35,285 nucleotides of DNA from a virus: IMG/VR virus record IMGVR_UViG_3300030333_003349, positions 1 through 35,285 of that record; one strand, written 5' to 3'. Position numbers and translations under genes: made by a program. This document shows positions 29,454-35,285 of this stretch, in pieces (the first letter of the stretch is position 1; every line of letters begins with the position of its first letter). The notes beneath the pieces are model-generated. The model saw only the letters and a program-made list of their open reading frames with translations. It did no database searches and was not told the DNA's origin.

Positions 29454-29701
29454 AAATTCCAGGCCTTCTTGATTTGTTTTTTGCTATACTTAGAGCGCCA
29501 TCCTTTTTGCTCGGCCTTGTAGTAGCCGGACTTGATGCCATCCCTCTGATCTGGGGCCTTGGCACCGGTGTTTACGTTAAATCCTATCGGGCGCGATACC
29601 CGCTTCCACTCTTCACCATCTTCATCAATCCATACGCTGATATCGCTCGGCACAATGCGCTCTATCTCGATGCCGTCTTTGCTAAAGATGTATGTGGGCA
29701 T
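29450..29701 (-). CDS. Small hypothetical protein (FmdB-like start)
   Basis: 83 aa from the ATG at 29701 (MPTYIFSKDGIEIERIVPSD); the frame also opens at 29734, but that would translate through the hairpin at 29711-29732. The start and the following VWIDEDGEEWKRVSRPIGF resemble small zinc-ribbon FmdB-type phage proteins, except that the cysteines are missing. The C-terminus is basic (AEQKGWRSKYSKKQIKKAWN). It is the first gene after the capsid group. Role unknown. Confidence 0.5.
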   Translation of the reverse strand: MPTYIFSKDGIEIERIVPSDISVWIDEDGEEWKRVSRPIGFNVNTGAKAPDQRDGIKSGYYKAEQKGWRSKYSKKQIKKAWNL

Positions 29702-29704
29702 GTT

Positions 29705-29732
29705 AAAAGAGGGGGGAGCGTTAACTCCCCCC
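29705..29732 (-). terminator. Intercistronic hairpin between capsid and tail genes
   Basis: Minus strand: GGGGGGAG (29732-29725), 6-nt loop, CTCCCCCC (29718-29711), then TCTTTT. An 8-bp GC-rich stem with a short T-run: a partial terminator or mRNA stabiliser, reducing tail gene levels relative to capsid. Confidence 0.6.
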
Positions 29733-29739
29733 ATGATTA

Positions 29740-29997
29740 TTACATTCCAGATGCTTCTAGCATCGCCATCATACCTTCACGATCGAGCTCGCCGCCACCA
29801 GGTGCTTTGGCTTCTGGATCGCCGCCCAAATCAACTCCGTTGGCTTTCACAGCGTAGATACTGACAGTACCTTCGTTCATGCCTTCAACAGTGCCCTCAA
29901 TCGTCACTGAAACGGTGTCGCCCTGTGTAGGCATGACAGCCTCTTCACCATCCATTAACTGGACAGCCTCTGTTGGTATTTCGATGACAAATGGCAT
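29740..29997 (-). CDS. Small acidic virion protein, possible capsid decoration
   Basis: 85 aa, strongly acidic. The N-terminal part has a beta pattern (MPFVIEIPTEAVQLMDGEEA, DTVSVTIEGTVEGMNEGTVS), then a Gly/Pro-rich linker (KAPGGGELDREG) and a short C-terminal helix (MMAMLEASGM). It follows the major capsid gene by 5 nt and precedes a hairpin, so it is made at high level with capsid protein. A cement or head protein is inferred from place and size; no known family fits. Confidence 0.5.
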   Translation of the reverse strand: MPFVIEIPTEAVQLMDGEEAVMPTQGDTVSVTIEGTVEGMNEGTVSIYAVKANGVDLGGDPEAKAPGGGELDREGMMAMLEASGM

Positions 29998-30002
29998 GAC
30001 TA

Positions 30003-30989
30003 TTATGCTCCGTATCCGGTCTTGGAGTACACACGTGCAACGTGCAATGGCTGAAGCGTCTTGGCTGCATATAGAGCCTTAAAGCCAACGCGAGTTTTCT
30101 GATTGAGCGGATCGCTCTTATCGGCTCCAGAAGTGATAGTCACGCTAGGAGCAAATGGAGACTGAGAGCTCAATGACGGAACCCCGTAAGCCTGGTCGCC
30201 AAACACAATCGAACCGTAAGCAGTTCCAGCCGCATTGTAGGTGTATTGAGATCCGGTCACCAAACGGTGAGGTACGGAAGTCTCAACGAACCGAATCCCG
30301 TGCAATCGACCAACTTCACCACGCAAACGAGCATCAGGCTCGGCGTAATGATGAGCGTTAATCCACTCGCTATCGTTCATCAGATCGCGGCTAACTTGAG
30401 GTCCAATCACACCAACATAGTACCCGTCAATCTGAGATGCGTTATTAATCTTCAAACCAGTAGCAGCATCCAAGAAGTCGAGTGCGTCAGCGTTGCCAAT
30501 GTCAGCAAATGTCCAGTTAGTTGCAGTGCCGGAGAACACGTCACCAGCAGTAGACCCAACATTGCTGAACACTTCGTTTCGGATAATCTCGTCAAGCTTC
30601 AGAGCGGCGTCACGGCCGATCCTTAAGGTTGCTTGTTCCACGTTGTTAAACAACTCAAGAGCAGTCAGGAGATCAGTGATATCGATCACCTGTCCGTACT
30701 GAGCGAGGTCAGCACTGACAGACTCAAGTTGCAGAACATTTGCGGTTGGAGTAGTTCCCTCAGTGAGGCTGGATACGTTAGAGGCGGCGCCTTTAGCGTA
30801 TCGGAAAAACTTCATCGTGAGATCGCCACCACTCTTTTCCGGGAGAGCTTGTTTGGAAGCGAATTGTGAAAGGACTAGATTGTCCTCGATAGTGCGAAGG
30901 AGTTCGCGTGAGAAGTAGTCTTGAAGACTGTTCTTTACATCACCGGCACCTGTACCGGTTGCTGTTGTTAATGTGCTATCTGCTGCCAT
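30003..30989 (-). CDS. Major capsid protein, N4-gp56 family (HK97 fold)
   Basis: 328 aa. SLQDYFSRELLRTIEDNLVL (22-41) is the N-terminal helix that N4-gp56-type capsids share. It continues with LPEKSGGDLTMKFFRYAKGA (about 49-68), LTEGTTPTANVLQLESVSAD, and ALKLDEIIRNEVFSN, the spine helix of the HK97 fold. Later come NASQIDGYYVGVIGPQVSRD (about 181-200) and VFGDQAYGVPSLSSQSP. The gene is flanked by scaffold (10-nt gap) and a small acidic protein, as usual. An A/T-rich leader without Shine-Dalgarno precedes the ATG. Confidence 0.9.
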   Translation of the reverse strand: MAADSTLTTATGTGAGDVKNSLQDYFSRELLRTIEDNLVLSQFASKQALPEKSGGDLTMKFFRYAKGAASNVSSLTEGTTPTANVLQLESVSADLAQYGQVIDITDLLTALELFNNVEQATLRIGRDAALKLDEIIRNEVFSNVGSTAGDVFSGTATNWTFADIGNADALDFLDAATGLKINNASQIDGYYVGVIGPQVSRDLMNDSEWINAHHYAEPDARLRGEVGRLHGIRFVETSVPHRLVTGSQYTYNAAGTAYGSIVFGDQAYGVPSLSSQSPFAPSVTITSGADKSDPLNQKTRVGFKALYAAKTLQPLHVARVYSKTGYGA

Positions 30990-30999
30990 TTTATAATTT

Positions 31000-31896
31000 C
31001 TAGTTGTCGGCTTGGCTTACCATCTTAAGAAGCGCATCTCGTTGATCCTCTCTGCTCATACGATTAAAGCTTTGAGGTGATGGCCTCTTTGCGACATCGC
31101 CGCCACCGAGGTTCATTTTCTTTTTTAGTTTTTCGAGCTCACTTTTGAGCCCTTTGTTCTCTTGTTTAACTCTATCCAGCGCCTGGGCATCCAGATACAT
31201 CTGGGCTACCTCGACACTGTCTCGGAATCCACCGGGATACATTTGCAACGCCGGCTTGTTCTCGAGCAAATACTTGACTGCCTTGTGAAGTTCTGACTCT
31301 GGATTCTTTAAATCCGGGTTGGCTTCACTTAGCTCTGCGACAGACGTTTGCCACTCCTTCTTAAACTTCTCCGTTTCTAGAGTTTTGTTGGCGTTTGACT
31401 TTTTATTGCGAGCCTCCTCGGCCATCGCTTCCGCTTGTTCAGCGAGCTCTGGCTCACCTTCATCTCTGAAGTTCTGAGCCACTGCCTCGTAAGTCTCAGG
31501 CGAATATTCTTCGCCAGCCTTTACCAACTCCTCTGCTACGTTTATGCGCTCGCTATTGAGCTTTTCACGATCCGCTTCTAATAGCCTTTTTTGCTCTTGG
31601 AATTTTTCTTTTTCTTCTTCGAGCTTTTTCCAGGCTTTTGCTTGGCGGGCTTCGCCTTTCCGTAGTTTTTCATATCGGCTTTCAACCTTTGATTCTTCCT
31701 CTGAATCCGGCTGCTTAGTTTCTTCCGGTTTGACTTTTTCGTCTGCTTGAACCTCTTCGCTGGCAGCAGTTGGTTCCTCTGCTGATGTTGGAGACTCTTC
31801 CACTTTAGAGGTTGGCGATTCCTCCGCTTCTTCGCCGGCGAGCATGGCTAGCATGTCCTCGCGATTCATGGGTTCGTCCATATTACTCGTCGTCAC
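31000..31896 (-). CDS. Scaffolding protein
   Basis: 298 aa, highly charged, no hydrophobic core. An acidic Glu/Ser/Pro-rich start (about 15-70) is followed by a long Lys/Glu helix (KLRKGEARQAKAWKKLEEEK and neighbours, about 78-130). The middle has EEYSPETYEAVAQNFRDEG, and the C-terminus is basic (LKSELEKLKKKMNLGGG) with a final helix likely to bind coat protein. Composition, length and position between portal and capsid genes fit a head scaffold. No protease motif is seen. The start overlaps the preceding gene by 14 nt. Confidence 0.75.
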   Translation of the reverse strand: MTTSNMDEPMNREDMLAMLAGEEAEESPTSKVEESPTSAEEPTAASEEVQADEKVKPEETKQPDSEEESKVESRYEKLRKGEARQAKAWKKLEEEKEKFQEQKRLLEADREKLNSERINVAEELVKAGEEYSPETYEAVAQNFRDEGEPELAEQAEAMAEEARNKKSNANKTLETEKFKKEWQTSVAELSEANPDLKNPESELHKAVKYLLENKPALQMYPGGFRDSVEVAQMYLDAQALDRVKQENKGLKSELEKLKKKMNLGGGDVAKRPSPQSFNRMSREDQRDALLKMVSQADN

Positions 31897-32182
31897 TTAT
31901 CAGGAGGCCATTCTGGACCAAGGTATCGAGACAGCCTATGCCATCTCTGAATCCTGATGAGTATCCGACATTAAATTCTGCCTTGTCGGCTCCTCTGTCT
32001 ATAGATGCTAAACTCTGCTTAACTATCCATGAGAAAATTACCGATTTTAACTTAACCCCCAGTGGGCTGGCTAAGAAGTTCTGGAGCGCCTGGGCTTCCT
32101 CCTTCGTCCAATTGGGGTTCTCCACCTTGGGAAGCTGCCTGTTCAGGCGGCACAGCGTTTTGGCTAGCTTGATTAACTGCAT
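31883..32182 (-). CDS. Small head protein between portal and scaffold
   Basis: 99 aa with a 131-nt overlap with the 3' end of the portal gene. PNWTKEEAQALQNFLASPLG (23-42) followed by VKLKSVIFSWIVKQSLAS and FNVGYSSGFRDGIGCLDTL (about 70-88) matches the plan of a small phage protein found between portal and scaffold genes ('ALxxFLxTPxGxKL ... AGYxxGxRxxxxxL'). Because the motif begins within the overlap, the overlap seems genuine. Function unknown. Confidence 0.65.
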   Translation of the reverse strand: MQLIKLAKTLCRLNRQLPKVENPNWTKEEAQALQNFLASPLGVKLKSVIFSWIVKQSLASIDRGADKAEFNVGYSSGFRDGIGCLDTLVQNGLLISDDE

Positions 32183-33956
32183 TAGAAAGTTCCTGGACCT
32201 CGGCTGCTAACTGCCTGGCCGCCTTGGAATCCTGTTCCGCAAAGGCTGCCATATGTTGGGCAATGTGTTCCTGGATCCTTTGCAACTCCACGGGATCTGC
32301 CTGGGCGCCCTGGCCGGCCTTAAGCGCCATGTAATCCAGCATAGTACGTACGTGGGTTGGATGATCGTCGGTTGGCTTAACAGCAGCCGGGAAGCCGATC
32401 TTCATTACCGAGAGTTCGATTGCCTGTTCCTCGGCCTGATCTGCTGCCTTGGTGTTAGGATCGGTTAAGAGTCGCTTAACCAGTCCAGAGTCATCAGCCT
32501 CCAGGACACTTCGCCTGAGTTCTAGCTGATTAATGAACGGATCCTGAGAAAACATCTGCATCCGGCCTATAGCCTTCTGGTAGTGCCACTGCTTGTTGAC
32601 CCCATCAGCAGACCCGGAAGGAGTAATGTTATACTGTGAATGAATCGCTTCCTGGGGCACCTGTTGCAGCGTGTCCAGGTAGAAGTAATTAAGTGAGGTG
32701 CTGTCGTATTGTGTAAGCAGTGACCAGCATTGCTCATAAAGATCGGACAAGAACATACGGAAAGTCCGCATACGTAGGTCTGCGCTCTGCGAGAAAAGAT
32801 TTCCGATCGCGTTAACCTCTGTTGCTGTTCTTCTATCAGTCCGATCCAAACTCTGAGCGATGCCGAAATCTGGAGTCGATACTCTCTGCTGCGCGAGCTC
32901 CCGGTACAGGACCATGTGCTGGTCGAAGCTGATAGGAGGACTCGGCATGGGGATGGGCTGGATATCCTCTGGGAGGATTTGCCCTGGCACAAATCGAAGA
33001 TTGCTAGTGTTAGGCAGACTCCGGCTGGACCTAAACAAGGGCCGATTGTACAGACTCATACAATCGTTCTTTTCGTTTAAGAGCTTTGTCAATGCAGTCT
33101 CGAAGACTGCTACCTGTTCGACGACCCCACGTGGGCTATACCATCCCGGATCCTTGATCTCGTAAGCAAAAGACGTAAACGGAGGATGGCCGTGATCGAA
33201 CGGAATCTCCATCGAAGGCCTTACAGGCGTTGACGGGTCAGAAGGGCTATAAGTGTGAACCGTCCAGGTGCCGTCATCGTTCTGGACGTAAGTCTCCCAG
33301 ACAATGATCTGGCGCTCGTAACCCTCCGTGATACCTTCACGAATGTCCTCGCTGCCTCGGCGTGTATTATCTCCGGCTGTCTCATTGTTGCCGCCGGTGA
33401 TCCTGGCAATGAAGTCCTCGTCTTGGTTAAAGCTTGTCTGCCTTCTGTAGCTTTCGGGCGTGTATTGTTGAACGTGCGTGAACCGATCAGCCGATTTGAG
33501 ATCTTTACAGGTGCCCGGCACGATCAAGTGCATAGGATCGACACTCTCGAACCTGAGACCATTCTTTTCAAAGTCGTATGTGGTCTTAAGTATGCCGCGA
33601 CCACTCACCAACATTGCGTCGATGGCGCTGATAATCTCAGTCTGAAGATTGCTGGCTTGTTTCAGCTTGTAATCAAACCACTGAGAGGCTGCTGTAGTTA
33701 CAGCAGTGTTCTGGTCTCTGAGAGACACGAATGTCGCCACCACGTCCAGGGCAAACAACTGCTGCACGTAGTAAGGCTTAAGGTTAGAAATAATCGTGTC
33801 GGAAAGAGGGAAATGCGCGTCACTAGCACCGGGCCATGGCTTTGATTTGCGCCTGACTCCGTGGTGCCTGAGATCGTAGAAAAGTTGCTGCCTGGTCTCC
33901 CAGAGGGAGCGATCGCGGAGATCGTCCAGGGTTAAGCTATAAAGCTCATCGTACAT
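32052..33956 (-). CDS. Portal protein
   Basis: 634 aa. N-terminal: RSLWETRQQLFYDLRHHGVR (about 15-34) and KPWPGASDAHFPLSDTIISN, a recognisable block in podovirus portals. Then the clip and stem region with LKLNEK-type helices (FETALTKLLNEKNDCMSLYN, about 287-306), and REYAQQRVSTPDFGIAQSL-like sequence at about 360-380. The C-terminus is Gln/Ala-rich (VQELSNAVNQASQNAVPPEQ), perhaps a barrel. Twelve copies form the ring through which terminase pumps DNA. It lies 53 nt downstream of terL. Confidence 0.8.
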   Translation of the reverse strand: MYDELYSLTLDDLRDRSLWETRQQLFYDLRHHGVRRKSKPWPGASDAHFPLSDTIISNLKPYYVQQLFALDVVATFVSLRDQNTAVTTAASQWFDYKLKQASNLQTEIISAIDAMLVSGRGILKTTYDFEKNGLRFESVDPMHLIVPGTCKDLKSADRFTHVQQYTPESYRRQTSFNQDEDFIARITGGNNETAGDNTRRGSEDIREGITEGYERQIIVWETYVQNDDGTWTVHTYSPSDPSTPVRPSMEIPFDHGHPPFTSFAYEIKDPGWYSPRGVVEQVAVFETALTKLLNEKNDCMSLYNRPLFRSSRSLPNTSNLRFVPGQILPEDIQPIPMPSPPISFDQHMVLYRELAQQRVSTPDFGIAQSLDRTDRRTATEVNAIGNLFSQSADLRMRTFRMFLSDLYEQCWSLLTQYDSTSLNYFYLDTLQQVPQEAIHSQYNITPSGSADGVNKQWHYQKAIGRMQMFSQDPFINQLELRRSVLEADDSGLVKRLLTDPNTKAADQAEEQAIELSVMKIGFPAAVKPTDDHPTHVRTMLDYMALKAGQGAQADPVELQRIQEHIAQHMAAFAEQDSKAARQLAAEVQELSNAVNQASQNAVPPEQAASQGGEPQLDEGGSPGAPELLSQPTGG

Positions 33957-34009
33957 TTAGCTGACCTTGGCCTCTGCGCGGAAGCCGGTCATGTACTATT
34001 TTTCCGATT

Positions 34010-35285
34010 TTAACCGCAATGAAATCCCTTGTCAGCGTGGCTGATTACATCCGGTATTTCGACCCCATCGAACATCTCCTCGATGCTGGGTCTTACGTAT
34101 TCCTCGAGGTAGTCATGATCCGCACCCATGGCCACTGCCAGGCATAGCGCATCAGCCCTATCCGGGCTGCTTAACCCTCGAGCCTTCATCTCTCCTTTGG
34201 CCTCGAGCTCAAGCTTCCCGGCCTTGTTCGCCCTGGCGCGGCGTGAGGTCATCTGAGCCATGAGCACCTCGTCATCTGGCAGTATGAGCTCGCCCCTCTC
34301 AATCAGACGTGCGGTCTCATACCACATTTCAGCGGAGCGATTGACGAAGGACTCTGGGTCTCGAGCTCGGGCTCCAAAGTTTACCCGGTTAACATCCCAT
34401 CCGGCTTCGCTCAGTGCGTCTGCCATCGGGCGCCCCAGGCCGCCCTCATCGCAGTAGATGTTTTCTGGCTCGAGTCCGGCTTTTCGAAATTCTATGACGA
34501 ACTTAGAAACAGCAGCCATGGTGTTTTTATCGACCCAGGACAGAAGCTTGGTAATCTTGTTCCCCTCGCGGACGCATAGCACGTTCTCATCCGACCCGGC
34601 TGCAAAGTCTACACCGGCTACAGGGACAGTCTTCTCGAAAGCCGGAGGACTCTGAAGACACTTTTGATAGGCATCGTAACTTACCAGCAGACTCTCGTCT
34701 GAGGTAGCCATGAACTCTCCGTAAATCATCGAGCGGATGAGCGGATGATCTTCGCCCCATCGCTTGATCTGCGAGTCAATCCATGACTGCTGAATGTGTG
34801 GGCAATCGAACGAGGTGACAGTGTGCGTGGAGTAAAGGTCCGAGTGGCGCGAGAAGATGCGATAGAACTCTCCAGAGTTCCCGCCAGGCGAGCTCATGAC
34901 CAGGATGCGGTTGGGCTGGCACCGTTCCACGGCCTGATAGATCGCATCCTTAACGGACTTGGCCTCGTCAATGATGATCATCAGGTTCTCCGCATGGAAC
35001 CCCTCGAAGCGCCCCGGATCGTCTGTGCTGAAACCAACGATCCTAGAATTCAATGCCGGAACCCGCAAATCAGTCTGGTTGATCTCAACTCCGAGCCCAT
35101 CAACCTTCTGTGAAAGTGTGCGGATAGTAGGCCAAAGCTGTTCCTTCACTTGGCGATACACCCCAGAGGTTGTCACGCATACGGAATCGGGAAACATCAG
35201 CGAATGCCAGAGCGCCGAGGGAGCAGCCACCATGGCTGTCTTCCCGGATCCATTGGCCGCTTTGAGAGCAACCCGCGAGCCGGGT
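34010..35285 (-). CDS. terL: Terminase large subunit, C-terminal fragment
   Basis: 424 codons from 35284 to the stop; the frame is open through the window edge, so the ATG at 35233 is internal. ATPase: KAANGSGKTA just upstream of that Met is Walker A, NLMIIIDEAKS (83-93, counted from that Met) is Walker B with the catalytic Glu, and ILVMSSPGGNSG is the coupling motif. Nuclease: VAGVDFAAGSDE (D209), IYCDEGGLG (D262) and SPDRADALCLA (D358/D361) give the RNase H-like metal site. It cuts and packages concatemeric DNA into the procapsid. The first 35 residues lie at 1-105. Confidence 0.95.
   Translation of the reverse strand, partial: PGSRVALKAANGSGKTAMVAAPSALWHSLMFPDSVCVTTSGVYRQVKEQLWPTIRTLSQKVDGLGVEINQTDLRVPALNSRIVGFSTDDPGRFEGFHAENLMIIIDEAKSVKDAIYQAVERCQPNRILVMSSPGGNSGEFYRIFSRHSDLYSTHTVTSFDCPHIQQSWIDSQIKRWGEDHPLIRSMIYGEFMATSDESLLVSYDAYQKCLQSPPAFEKTVPVAGVDFAAGSDENVLCVREGNKITKLLSWVDKNTMAAVSKFVIEFRKAGLEPENIYCDEGGLGRPMADALSEAGWDVNRVNFGARARDPESFVNRSAEMWYETARLIERGELILPDDEVLMAQMTSRRARANKAGKLELEAKGEMKARGLSSPDRADALCLAVAMGADHDYLEEYVRPSIEEMFDGVEIPDVISHADKGFHCG

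Noticed and set aside
1-35285. CRISPR array, complete tRNA gene or insertion sequence
   Set aside because: No regularly spaced repeats of CRISPR length, no full cloverleaf (only the attP tRNA half), and no transposase.

Overview
The window looks like an almost complete genome of a temperate, short-tailed (podovirus-type) dsDNA phage, opened inside its large-terminase gene. The left edge holds the first 35 codons of a leftward terminase (105 down to 1). The right edge holds the rest of such a protein, starting just before its Walker A motif (35284 down to 34010). Joined directly they are out of frame, so 3n+2 bases are missing at the junction. With an internal attP beside the integrase, this indicates a circular or circularly permuted molecule, not a slice of bacterial chromosome. 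All genes but one read leftward.

Layout in the direction of transcription, starting at the control region near 9.2 kb. (a) 9.05-6.6 kb, recombination: two small proteins (one with a DnaA domain IV-like fold), an ERF-type annealase, a Cas4/RecB-like PD-(D/E)XK nuclease, a small OB-like protein and an Hjc-like resolvase. (b) 6.5-3.8 kb, replication: dNMP kinase, a second DnaA domain IV-like protein, an initiator gene that carries an 11-bp iteron array beside an AT-rich tract (probable origin), and a DnaC-like helicase loader. (c) 3.7-0.1 kb, packaging and modification: small terminase, a small acidic protein, then glycosyltransferase - methyltransferase - glycosyltransferase, with the last of these overlapping the terminase start codon as TAATG. 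(d) Across the junction, 35.3-29.7 kb, head: large terminase, portal, a small head protein, scaffold, N4-gp56-type major capsid protein and a small acidic protein. (e) 29.7-11.5 kb: small virion proteins, tail fibre and receptor-binding genes, a holin-like and a spanin-like gene, tail tubular A- and B-like proteins, a GNAT-like protein, and internal ejection proteins including one of 2027 aa with an HEMAH zincin motif. A strong terminator ends the operon at 11.43 kb.

The lysogeny region (9.0-11.4 kb) has attP made from the 3' half of a tRNA-Lys(CTT) gene, a tyrosine integrase flanked by a perfect 15-bp inverted repeat, an accessory possible nuclease gene, and the only rightward gene, a ribbon-helix-helix regulator. 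Palindromes of the form TTACA-N-TGTAA cluster around it and are candidate operators. I see no CI-like repressor, no excisionase and no recognisable endolysin.

Host: unknown. Base composition is near 50% G+C and most starts lack a clear Shine-Dalgarno sequence. Several small virion proteins look like types common in aquatic phages. A marine or freshwater bacterium with weak Shine-Dalgarno use (for example Verrucomicrobiota or Bacteroidota) is possible, but this is a guess.
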